Shown in pieces: positions 23,304 through 35,800 of a stretch of 64,000 bases of DNA. The DNA comes from Cinnamomum chago. Its lineage: Eukaryota; Streptophyta; Magnoliopsida; Laurales; Lauraceae. The translations under genes and the position numbers were made by a program. A model generated the notes under the pieces. That model was not told the DNA's origin and did not search any database. It was given only the letters and a program-made list of their open reading frames with translations. Numbering within the stretch: position 1 is the first letter of the stretch; each line of letters begins with the position of its first letter. Where the stretch lies: assembly GCA_038049695.1 (NCBI GenBank), contig CP142454.1:17120501-17184500 (forward strand), read 5' to 3'.

Positions 23304-24231
23304 TTACTTCAAGATCTTCACAAACAAAAGAAAGGATTGGCAGATGGAGACTTTAGAACACATATAATCAGAAATATATTGACTTAACAAGCAAAAATAT
23401 GATAATTTCATTGAATCAAAGGAGATCTAAAGAAAAAATTAGACCAACCGTATTCGTACGACATTTTTTTTTCATTTCCAACAACATAAGTAAACATGAT
23501 AATGTGGAAAAGAAAAGAAATTGTCAGGTTGTATCCAACATGAGATCAATCAACGAAAGGGTAAAAAAATCAGAGCATCCATGTGTTTGACATATAACAC
23601 TCATAAAGAAAAACTACTAGTCCTGAAGGAAAGTTGATGACCCAATTTCTGTATTCTTGCTTTGTGTTGTAAACCACATTTTCAGATAGAGAGAGAGTAC
23701 ATGGTAATAGAAAGGAAAGAAAAATGCCATGAATCCATATAGGATTTGGTAGTTAGATGACTTTTATGGAGTAGATGTCAGAGAAAAAGCTACAACTATT
23801 GACAAATCCAACAGGTGGAGAAATGGTGAAATGAGGTCCTGGCAAAAGAACCTCATACTAGTCCTGAAGAGTCCTCATACTAGAAATGATCAAAATGGTG
23901 AGTTAGAGTATTATGCTGATCAAAATGGTGAGATCTTGGGCTCTGGTGATCAAAATGGTGAGTTGGAGGGCTCGGCAGGAAAATTGCCGAAAACTCAACC
24001 TCCTATATAAAAGAATAAGAATCCATTGAATCAAATAAAAGATAAGGTATTGTGCTCTTTTTCACTCTTCCAAAATGGAGAACCTGATCGAGGGTTTTTT
24101 TATTTTTAGCCCTTTCATTTCAACCATATTTGAGTCACAGGAATTTTAATAACATGCATATCATGTAAGATATTAAAAGGAGATCAGACCTGAGATGAAA
24201 GACCTGAGTTCAGACCTGAGATGAAAGACCT
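23304..24231 (-). other. region between GRF gene start and right TIR
   Basis: Likely leader/promoter side of the minus-strand GRF gene. It holds three copies of GATCAAAATGGTGAG (about 23889-23960) and, next to the TIR, tandem copies of GACCTGAGATGAAA (about 24185-24232). No other gene is supported. Confidence 0.5.
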
Positions 24232-24654
24232 GAGATCGGGAGGGAGTGCAGTGATGAGAGGGAGAGCTTCTGGCGAGAGAGAGATCTTGAGGACAGAGGG
24301 AGCGAGAAATCGCAGCAGCAGAGACGCAGGGAGTGAGTGATGATGTCTGATCGCAGCAGCAGAGACGAGTGAGGAAGCAGCGATCGCAGCAGCAGAGACG
24401 AGGGAGGAAGCAGCGATCGCAGCAGCAGGTGAGTGAGGATGTCTGATCGCGCAGCAGCAGAGACGAGGGAGGAAGCAGTGATCGCAGCAGCAGAGACGAG
24501 AGAGTCAGCAGACCGATCGCAGCAGCAGAGAAGCTCTCGACGTGTGCAGCAGTGTCGATGGGAGCGATCGAGAGAGAGAGAGCGATTGCAGGGAGAGAAG
24601 GAGAGAAGCAGACGCAGCAGATCGGGAGGGAGAGAGATCGTGAGCAGAACGCAT

Positions 24655-24692
<38 letters not shown>

Positions 24693-24921
24693 TTGCAGAG
24701 AGAGAGATTGGCTGGAGAGGAATGGCGCAGAGAGAGAGATCGGCTGGAGAGGAAGGGCCTCGATTTTGGGCTTCTGCTTTTTTTCATTTCACTCGAATCA
24801 TTTGGGCGGCAACACTGTTTCAATTCACTTTCATCCCTTTTTAGTTTCCACAAGAGCCAAATTCTTCCCACGCCTCTCCAGCTGAGGCTCTCCTCCACTG
24901 CAGTGGAGGAGAGCCCCTCTC
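24232..24921 (-). repeat. right terminal inverted repeat of the MULE
   Basis: Inverted match to 9935-10541. It is about 80 bp longer owing to small internal duplications in the GA-rich part (a repeated GAGAGGAATGGCGCAGAGAG-type block near 24715 and extra copies of the GCAGCAGAGACGAGGGAGG unit near 24360-24480). Probably carries the promoter for the GRF gene. Confidence 0.9.
24886..24915. repeat. perfect 30-bp palindrome near the right MULE tip
   Basis: Same 15+15 bp palindrome as at 9941-9970, at the same distance from the element end. Confidence 0.95.
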
Positions 24922-24930
24922 AATTAATAA
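24922..24930. repeat. 9-bp target-site duplication, right copy (AATTAATAA)
   Basis: Identical to 9926-9934 and directly next to the right TIR. Confidence 0.92.
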
Positions 24931-26652
24931 TGGCTTATTAGATGAAGGTCTAAAATAAAAGCTCTAACTTCTAAATTGCAATTTACAGTTAGTGCGTTTG
25001 ATAAAATTATAAAAAAAAACCCTCTCATTTCATGAGGTAATTGGGTCCCACCTAGGAATTGTTGTAATATGAGCTTATCTTTTAAAAATTACAATGTAGA
25101 AATTGCCGTTTGCGTAATTATGAGGTAATTAGGGGGTCCGCCTTTTCGTTCTATCCTACAAAATCTTATTTGATATTTATTTTTAAAAATTCACATTTAA
25201 TCTTCATTTTCAACAACTTTATCGTGTATTGCATTCGAATCTTATGGACTCTAATGCAAACAAAGAGGCGATTTTGAAAGATTTAAGAGGTTTTTAACAT
25301 AAGAATCACCAACATAAGTTATTGCGAATTTAATTACATGAATGATGAAACCAACCGCGCGAAAGTTTTAAATCTATCTTTCCATCGATAACAGATTCGT
25401 CACGGTTCGCGGCGGAATATTACTCGTCCACGTGTACATGGTCTTCTCTAACGGCTAACGGCTATAAGCAGTCTCTCCTGTCCTCGTTAACCAACCAACC
25501 AACCAACCATTCTTGTTTGTAGCATGTTTTCCGCTTTCTTTCATTTCCCAATCCCACCAAAGCTCTGTTTTCCATTCGCTGGTGAAAAGCGAATAACGGA
25601 AGAAGAAAAAAACCCAAATCTCCTCACTATTGAAGAAGAAATCTCGTTTCTTCTTGACGTTGAATGTCGTGCAATTTGATTTTCAGGTCGTGAAACGATG
25701 TTATGTGCGATTTCTGGGGTACTTTTGGCGGTTTGAGATTTGGATTTGTAACTGGAGGATTGGAATCCCCTAGGAGGAAAACAGGCACCAGATTGGTCAG
25801 ATTTTGTGATAAAATTGACCTAATTTGATATAAGTTTGCAATGTGAGAGATTAGTTTCAGTTTTACCGGGTTAGATTTGGAAATATTGGATAAGTGAAAG
25901 GATTTGAGATGAGTTTGGGTAATTTGTGATTCGAGCTTCTTGTTTTGATATGTAGGATTTCATTTGGTCCCCCTTTGAGTGTAGTAAAAGCTTTTGAAAC
26001 ATCAAATGTGGAAATGTGATGAATTTCCTATCGATTTGATGCGGAGATTCAATGCCTAGATTTGGTTTCATGGGTTGGTTTTGGGATTCTGCTGATTTGT
26101 GGTTTTATTGTAGTGTACAGGACTCATTAGAAGCTAGATCGAGTGTAAATCTGATGTATTTGCAGTAAATTGATTTTCTATGTGGAGTTTTGAGGGTTTT
26201 TTTTTTTTTTTTTTTTTTTTTTGTTTAATGGTCCAGGTGTTGGAGTTTTAGTCATTTATGTGGCTTTAGATCTTGGTAATGGAAGACTGACCGCTGATAT
26301 CGTTAATTTCCTTGTCTGTAACTGTAATTTATAGAAGGGTATCCGATGATCTCTCAACTATGGGAATGTTGGCTAGATTTTGATACTATAGACACCAATA
26401 CAGAAGATGATATGGATAAAGTTTGTCTTAGAAGATTGTTGAGCAGAGATTAGGATTCTGTGGATGCACGTTGAAGGAGTGTCTGCGGGGATGAGAAAGT
26501 TTTAGATATGAGTTTTGAGGTTCTTAAGAGGCTCTGCTGGAGTGTCTGTGGGGATGAGAAAGTTTTGGATATGAATTTTGAGGTTCTTAGAGACTCTGGT
26601 GGGGTGTCAGACATCAAAGCAGGTCGAATCTGAGAGGTTACTAAGAAGAAAG
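24931..26652 (+). promoter_or_regulatory. promoter and 5' UTR region of the alpha/beta-hydrolase gene
   Basis: No gene is supported between the MULE and ATG 26653. A G-box-like CCACGTGTAC lies near 25429. The CCAACCAACCAACC run and GAAGAAGAAA-rich leader near 25490-25680 look like transcript start and 5' UTR, probably with a 5' UTR intron (a long T run at about 26198-26221 sits in it). A 63-bp unit is duplicated in tandem at 26477-26539 and 26540-26602, with short upstream ATG frames in each copy just before the start codon. Confidence 0.5.
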
Positions 26653-29600
26653 ATGATTGACCAGTTCATCAATTTTGTTATTAGGCCGCCTAGGTGGGTG
26701 CCTTTAGATTTTTTTTCAGTTTTCCTCCCTTCTCATTGTGTATTTCTGCATATGTTAGTGAGAAGAACTGTTACTTAATCCAAGGCATTTGATCCATTTA
26801 GTTAATAGTTTATTGAAGGAATTGTGTGATTCAGATCCACAAATGGGTTCCGAAATATATGTATCTTTTTTTTTTTTTTTGAAGATTGTTTTGTTAAGAT
26901 TAGAGTTGAGGTGCTGTTCTGATTTTATTTTGTATTTTGAAACATCAACCTTGTCTGTAACTTTTAAACAAGGCATTCTCTTGTTTTAAATGTCTATATA
27001 TCCATAGATATTATTACCAATTAAAAAAAAAAAAAAACATAACCTCATTGTGGAAGGGAGGGATTCATTTTATGTTTTTTTAACTCTTTAGTTCGTGAAA
27101 ATAAATGATTTTCCCGCTTCTTCTTCGTATTCTGACCTCATTTTTTGCCCTTTTGTACATATAATCACGCTACCCAAGTCTCTATCCAAAAGACTAAGGG
27201 ATTGATCCCTGTTGCATTTGTGGACAGGGAGATGCCTGCCATTGGGCTACCAATGGATTGGCGGAAGGGTGTGACACAAGAAATATGATTTTTCTTTTCT
27301 CATGTACTGCTGCACACTGGAACGACACCTTTACTTCTATGATGTTCGAAATTATGATTCCTTTTTGGACTATAATTAGCATCTTTTATTTTTTCTAATT
27401 ATACCTTTGCTTACCTGATGGATGAACAGGGCTGATTATAGTCCAGACGACTTCTTATGGAAAGCAGAATTCACACTAGAAGGGAGAAAATATGAAAGGA
27501 AGGACTTGGAGGCAAGTATCAAAATCAATTACCAAGGTTTTATCATTTGTTTTTGAGTCATTATATCACTCCAGCGTTTTCGCCGTATGTGCTAACTGTG
27601 CTAGAACTACCCCTTTTGCTATGGCAGCTTAAAAATGGAAGAGGTCATATCTTAAAGTGCAGTCATTATGTCCCTTCACCTTTCCCAGAAAACACTGCCC
27701 TCCCTTGTGTAATCTACTGCCATGGAAATAGGTTGGTTAGCTTTTCTTTGGAGAATGTAGTTAGGTATCTTACAGCTGTGAATTTTTCTAATCATTATTT
27801 TTTATTTCATCCTTTGTATGTGCTAACCTTAAATTTAAATTGCCATTATGTCATTTTGAGTTTCATGTAATGTTCATGGTATTTTGTTTATGTTCTTGGT
27901 TTTTAAAATTTAATTTCTATCCAACTCAACCAACCAATTTGTCTACAGGTGCTTTAGTTTATGTTCATTTGAAGGAAATTTTGAGAAAGACTGAGGTTTG
28001 TTAATTTTTTTCTGTCATTTATGCATGCAGTGGATGTAGGGTAGATGCTAATGAGGCAGTTGCAATTCTAGTACCTTCAAATATTACTGTATTTACTCTT
28101 GATTTTTCTGGCTCTGGTATATCTGGTGGTGAATTTGTCAGCCTTGGGTGGCATGAGGTATTTGATTTAGTACATTGCTATGAACATCCACGATCCGATG
28201 CTTATTGATTTTCTAACCATTTTATCTGTTTCTGATTTTCAGAAAGATGATCTTAAAGCTGTGGTGTCTTTTTTACGAACCAACCAGCAAATCTCATGCA
28301 TAGGTCTTTGGGGCCGATCGATGGGTGCTGTCACAAGGTAATCATGCATCATCTATCTTGATTTTTTTAACTAGTCAATGCAAGTAGAATTTTCATTTAA
28401 TTTTGACGTCTTGACTGTGTGTATACTATCATATAATTCTGAATTATGGCATGATAAAGTTCTTGAACACCTAAGTTGGCTCAGTATTATAATAGCTGAA
28501 ATTTAAGGACTACATCTTGACAAAGTAACATCTTTGTATCCACTGCACTGAGAACAACCAATGGCTCTTATATAGTACAAACAAGATATTAATCTTAAAC
28601 TAGAAAACCTAATTTCATCATAATAAGAAATTGTAATCACATTAGCCTAATATAACACAATTTAATCCAATTCTAATCTAAGACAAACTTATTCTCATAA
28701 TTAAAAACTAACCAAGAACCACCAGAAAAATTACAAATAAGACCCTGACTGTCTCTCAACACTCCCTGTCAAGCTTATGCACAGATATCTTACCTGGTTG
28801 GAATAAACATTATAGATCTGCTTCCTTTCATGGCAACTTTAGTGAAGAACATTGTCAACTCGAACTTTAATTCCAATGACTTATGATGGATCTTCAATCT
28901 ATGTTACACCTTAACTGACGAAGGAGATGAAAACTTCATATGTTATTATTAACTAATGTGTACTCTTCTCTGGAATGTCATGCAGCCTTCTTTATGGAGC
29001 AGAAGACCCATCTATTGCTGGAATAGTGTTGGACAGTGCTTTCTCAAACTTAACTGACTTAATGATAGAACTTGTGGATGTTTACAGAATCCGGATTCCT
29101 AAATTCACAGTATGTTCGTCTTCCTCTCTGTTGCTAGAATAGGCTTGGACATTGCTCTCTAACTTAATTGATTTAATGGTGGAACTTGTGGATGTTTATA
29201 AAATCCTCCTTGGTATGTTCTCTTTGGTTGTTGGAATAGTGATGGGCAGTGCTTTCTCTAACTTAGTACTTTTGTTAGGATTCCTAGGAATTCAATTAAG
29301 CAACTTTTGTTTGCATCGTTTACTAGGGATTCGCTGTAAAGTGGGTTCCAACAAGGGAATATCAGAGAGGTGAGGGGTGACGGATATAACGTAGAGATGT
29401 AAATGGGACTCAAACTTTCTTAGAGTTTGATTTACTAGTATGATGGCTAGGTAATCAATTTCCACTGAAAGGGATATTATTTGATGGCCATTTGGCAATC
29501 TTCAACTGTATTTCTTCAAATTTAGCCACTTTGATAAGAAGGCTGTTCTAGGAATTCAGGAAGTCAATTCCATGCAAACAAAGAGGCCCTAAATGGGAGT

Positions 29601-29834
29601 TGATCCTGTCTTATTTGAAGATATTTTTAAAATTTAAATTGTACCCCCTTCATAAAACAAGAAATACCAAATAAACCACATAAGCCTAATCCAATACCTC
29701 ATCATTAGCATCATCAAGACCTTATTCCATGAATCTGGGGGAGCTCTACAACAACAAAATGCAAAGGAAGAAAAAATGAAAAAGAAAAAGGACTAAAGCT
29801 AAGAACACAACCCATATAGAAACTACAAACTAGA

Positions 29835-29893
<59 letters not shown>

Positions 29894-32800
29894 GTGCATG
29901 AGTATCCAAATGATAAGCTCAGCCATCATAGAGGATGATACAGTTAATGTTTTGAAATAACCCTAATTAATATGGAAAGAAAAGATAAGGAAGAAAAAAT
30001 CTATGATTTTAGAGAGAACTAAAAGAAAGGAGGTCACTGGTGTTCCAATTAGGGTTGGACAGCCAGCCTTATCGAGATATAATTTTTAGTATTTACAGAA
30101 TACCCTTTTATTTTACAAATTTACATAACAGTCTTTGAAAATTGTAAAATTTACAAAAATCTCCGTCTCTATACACTCCCCCTAAAGCTAGTGCATAGAC
30201 ATTTATGATTCCCATCTTGGAAAATACACCACTTAATTGTTTCTTAATAAAAACATTTATTTCTGTCAGGAAATCTGTTATTTTATCGTTAGTCCAGGTA
30301 TGCTCTAACTGTATTCTTTTTTTTGCCCCTTTTCTTGGATGAAGTGACAATCCACTTTGATATGTTTTATACGCTCATGGCATACTGGATTATAGGCAAT
30401 ATGAAGCACAATAACATTATCACAATGTAAAAACATAGCATCAATTCCTACCAATGCCAATCCTTTTAGTAAAAACTTTTCGCCATAATAATTTGTGAGT
30501 CCTGCCTCGTACTTAGCTTTGGAACTAGAGCATACAATCATTTGTTGTTTCTTGCTTTTCCAAGAGACAAGGTTACCACCAACTAGTGAAAAATATCTAG
30601 TAGTAGATCTTCTATTTGACTTGGGACTTGCCTACTCTGTGTCTGTATAAGCTTTTGGTTTTAAGTGACCATGGCATGAATACACAATGCCTTGCCCTGC
30701 AGATCCCTTTCATATTGCAATATTCTGTGAATTCAGCTAGTAATCCAGTTTAAGGAGCATGCATGAATTTACTCTCAACACATTGCATACAAAGTATTAG
30801 GCTGTTTAATGGTCAAGTAATTCAAGTTCACAACTCATTTTGCTATACATTCTGATCATATAATCACCACTTTTAGAATCTATGCCATGGCCATGCCCTA
30901 TCACTGTGTTGATAGGTTCGCATCTAATTTCCTTGTTTCTTCAAGAAATCCATTGTAAAATTGGCTCAAAAATTACAATTTCTTTTTCAGATTTGGAAAC
31001 TTCAATACCCCAAAAGTATTTTTCATATCCTCGATTTCAAATTTACTTCTCAAGTAACATTTTTAGGCCCTGTTTGTTTACATTAAAATACACAGGAATT
31101 GAATATATAGGGTGGTTAAAAATGAAGATCGAAGGTGAATTTCCATAAAAGAAGATGCTATTTGATGCTCATTTATGGAAATTCACCTTTAATCTTCATT
31201 TTTAATCACCCTATGTTTCCAATTCCTATGCATTCTAATGCAAACAAACAGGCCCAAGATTTTTGATCTCTACTTTCATCATTTCCAATGACAACATTGT
31301 CATCCACATAGACTATCAGAATTGTCACTTGTCGTTGTTTCTTTTTGAAAATAATGCATGATCTTCTTGGCATCATTTATAGCAATACCTTAAGATGGCT
31401 TGACTAAACTTGTCAAACAAGCCTGTGGAGACTGTTGAAGACCATATGATGCCTTTTTCAATCAGCAAACCTTCTCCCCTGACAGTTCAGAATAAATTCG
31501 GTTGGTGAACTCATATATGCTTCCTCCTATAGATAACAATGAAGGAGCACACTCTTCACATTTTTATTAATATAACGGCCAAGAAAAAACTTGCTGCAAT
31601 ACTCTTACATAGTTCAATTTTGCAATAGGAGGGGGCGTTCACTTCAAAAAAAAAAAAACAGGAGCAGGATAATTAATAATCCCTTTGCAAACAACCTTTC
31701 CTTATACCAGTTGGATTCCATGATTTCAAGTTATTTCATTTTAATCAAGGAAAGATGCAGTAAATTTATCTTCAACTTTTGTGTGTGTGCATGCGTGCAT
31801 GGCATGCACCTACATCTGTGTCTGTGAGTGAGATAATATGAATTATAAATTTTAGATAAATTACTCTGTAAAGTAACCTAAATTAAGTTGGGTACTCATT
31901 GTTCCTTAAATGAGACAATCTGATTGGAGACTTACATTCCATCATGTTTATTTGGTTCTCAACCGCTGCTTTGCTTCTATTTACTCCTGATCATTTGCAT
32001 AACTCTCAGCTATTTTTAATTTTGGGAAATTAATTGGGGAGTTTTTCAGAATTTGGATTTTTCATCTTGATGCATATCACCATCATCGTTGCATCATCAT
32101 TGAACTTTCGTAAAATCTATTTGTGAAAGTTTAGGAAAATATTGCTGAAGATATATGTAAAAATAGAAATATATATGAAATCCACTTAACCAATAGCTTT
32201 TATTCAGTTTTTAGTATTTTCATAGAACATCGCCGAAGCATATTTCAGTGATATTTTGAAAAAATCATGTGATACTCAAGGATAATTTTCTTTAAGAAAA
32301 ACTCCTTCAGAATATCACAGTATTTGCAAAGTACTCCCACAATTGCAGACAGTTCTGCCAATATTTTAGCCTCTACAGCTTGTCAGGTCAGTGTTTAGTG
32401 TAGGTTTTTGTAGATGTTTCAATATGGTAACTATGGAAATATTTTTTCTTTCTTCCCTATCAGGTTAAAATGGCTATCCAGTATATGCGGCGTTCAATTC
32501 AGAAGAAGGCTAAATTTGACATTATGGACCTCAATTGTGCACAGGTTTCTCAATTTATTACATTGTTGAGTTGCAGATTTGTGTCTCTTGAGTTAACAGT
32601 ACACATGTGCTTTTCTAAAAATTTTATGCTAAACAGTTCAACATGAGAATTTATTTGTTTGTGGCCTTTTCTTCAATGCCAATGGTGTTCCTTAATATTT
32701 TTCTATGTTATTTGATGGAACCGATGGTTCTTTTTTTAAAAATATTTTTCTGTGATTTGAGTGAACTGCATGCTGATATTCTTAGCATAATATCTATTTG

Positions 32801-35800
32801 CTGCTGCATCTCCAGGTTGCACCCAGGACTTTCATTCCTGCTTTATTTGGACATGCTACTGAGGATATGTTCATTCAGCCACATCACTGTGACCACATCT
32901 TCAATTTATATTCGGTAATTTTAGATAGGCATATTTTGCGCATTGAATGATGTCATCTAATTAGGATTGATAGGTGGCTGCTCTTTAAGGGTTTAAATAA
33001 GTCTATCCCTCATTCCCTTGGACATCTTTATATGTGGTTTTTGAAGATAACTGTAACCAGTAAAGACGGTTAGATTGAATTTATCCCGGATATTTTAGGG
33101 AAATGAACATAGATTTTCAAGGATAGGGATATCCAGAACAGAGGCTTAGAAAGGACAGGCTTATTTGTGTGCCAAACAGGCAAAAAAATGTCATATAGGC
33201 TCAAGTTCTTTAGTTTTCTGATACTTGTTGGAGAATATCCTTTATGAAAACAAAAATTCTTGTATTTTAAATTTTGAACATTATACAGGGGGACAAGAAT
33301 ATTATTAAATTTGAGGGAGACCACAATTCCCCTCGACCACAACTTTATTATGACTCTGTCTGCATTTTCTTCTACAACGTTCTTCATCCTCCCGAAACTT
33401 CATCAACATGTTCAAGTAAGATGGAGAAGTGTCATGATTTGGGGGACTTGAAAGTTGGTCCTGGCATGAATCAGGTGACTTCTTCAAATCATTATAGGAT
33501 ATTAAAAAACCATGGAAGATTGAGAAAAAAAGGTCAAAATAACTAATCATTGTTGTATTTACAAGTTTTTGAAATATGTAACTTGTGTCATCTTGCATGC
33601 TTATTAGTCACTGAGATCTTAAATAAATAAATAAAAATGATTTAAGTTTTGAAGAGTTTAAAGGCCAATAAGAGTCTAGTTGTCTTGATCGTCTTCTTCT
33701 TTTTCTTCTTCTTTTTTGCCTCCAGCACTTGTTTTGTGATATTGTTGGTAATCTTCGTGCTATGAGTATTGATGCCGCCAGCACATCATCAGGTCCTCAT
33801 TATGCTTCAAATGGTAAAATTCTCTAGTCTGAAAATGGGATAAGCTTTATCTTGATTGATTTTCTGTTTATCACTAACCAATAGCTCTAAAACAGATTTT
33901 ACTACAAAATCATTAAGAGACTTGCTTGCTGAAACGGTAGGTTTTACAAATTTTGTGGTAAGTTTCTTCAAAAAAAAAATTTAATATTTTGGTTTCTAGT
34001 ACAAGAATTCTTCTTTTTTCCCCCTCTCAATTGCAGGATGCAATACTTGATCAGAATAACAGTCTCGCAGAAAATGAAGGGAAAGATGGAAATGACCCAC
34101 TCCACTTCCAGGTGATTCTCATAATTGAGTATTAAGTTTGTGTTAGAAAAGAATAGAAACCAGGATCTCTAGATAATGTGTACAGATCACTGCGGAAATA
34201 ACTATGGATGAATATGATTAAAACCCATACCTGCGAGATCTCTTTGATTTGATCTCGGTCTTACAGCAATCCGAAAATCTCAAGATCTTCTACTGTATTC
34301 ATCTATGCTCGAACTCGCACCAGAGAGTGGGCCTCTTCTGCGAATTCTCCTTTGCTCTCCAAAAACGAGATTTCTCTCTTCTTATTAGTTGTTAACCTTG
34401 AGAGCAATAGCACATATTTATAGGCTACAATAGGGACCTTAAGAAGGAAATAAGGATAGGCTTCTTATGGAAACAAGAAACCCTAATTTGACCCAAATTA
34501 GAATCCTAGTTCCATAAATTACAATTCAGTCCAGTAAAGAATTGTAATTGTACTCCTGTCCTTATTCTCAAAATAATATTTCGAACTTCTTGTTATTAAA
34601 TGCTTATTAATCTCCCACGTTAAGATTTCAGATATCCATCAATTAAATAATTATTGACATCTATATTTAATCGATATCTTTATAATTCCTTGAGACCTTA
34701 CACTTAACTTATTTGATATGTCGGACACAAAGTCCACCTATAGAGTTTGACATAATCAAAACTTAAAAGCTTCATCAAGGGGATATCATCAATCCCTATT
34801 ACAGGACATGGATTCCATCAATAAACTAATATCCACCATACACGTAGTGTAGTCATCCAATTCACTGAAATAGTTGACCCATAAAAGATCTCACTCCTTT
34901 GTAAATCAAAATGCCAAACACCAAATGTATGTGTCTATTATTTATGTTGGGATTAAGAGTACAAGCACTCATAATAAGCATTTGGATATTAATCATCTTA
35001 TATAGTCTGTATGAAGACAATAAACCCAAAAAATGGTCATGTTCAATACACACAAAGCGTACTAGTATAATGAGTCAAAACTATACCGTTTCCCGCAGCC
35101 AAGACAAGCTTGTTGAAACATCATGCTACAATCGTACCGATGGTGTGTCCAAATCCATTTAGATTGTGAGCAACAACTTATATTCTATAAGAACCGACAA
35201 ATAAGTCTTCCGTGTATAAGTAGAATTCTACACACCAACTTGTCTACTTTATAGAATAAAAGACACTCACATGCATAATAATTAATAATGCAACCATTTG
35301 CCCATACAAAATCTCAGTTAGATGAGAAGACAAAATATACTAAAAATGAATCGGTCAAAGACAAGTACATAAAGTATGTTTTTAGTATAAATTTCCAACA
35401 GTTTGAATGTGGTTCTGCTCTTCTCTTGATGGAGAATCAGAGAACCAGTCCACTTGTTTGGACAATTGTGGTCCTTTTCAGTTTTCACTATTACTACATT
35501 AGTGATATGGCATTGACTAGGTGTTATGGACCTAACCAATACGCCAAAACCCCTGGGACTGATGGAACACGACAAATTAAGTCTAATAACTATTTAGGAC
35601 CGTAATAGACCACCACGCTTCTGCAGCCGACGTCCTCGGCGGCTCTCATTCTGGTGGCAGGTAGCCATTTCCCCCCCCTTAGGAGGGTCACACTCTACTC
35701 ATGGTAGCCCTCTCCGCTGCAACTTTCACTCTGGCGGTAGGTGGCCATTTTCTTCATTTTTTAGACGGCCCTCACTCTACTCCAGGTAGCCCTTTCCATG

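Larger units (their letters stand above)
9935..24921 (+). mobile_element. 15-kb Mutator-like DNA transposon (FAR1-type MULE) with two convergent genes
   Basis: The unit is bounded by long terminal inverted repeats (9935-10541 and 24232-24921) and a perfect 9-bp target duplication. Inside, in order: FAR1-type transposase gene (+), intergenic 188-bp repeat arrays in two opposed blocks, a GRF zinc-finger gene (-), and a later Ty1/copia insertion of 5.4 kb. Without the copia insert the element is about 9.6 kb. The first 165 bp of the two TIRs differ at about 3 sites. Both genes read inward from the TIRs, as in maize MuDR. The transposase has about four frame breaks, so the copy is probably not autonomous as read, unless some breaks are sequence errors. 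Confidence 0.93.

Noticed and set aside
29152-29373. Open frame across the exon 6 copies taken as a separate gene
   Set aside because: It is duplicated exon 6 sequence of the hydrolase gene plus MITE-like DNA.
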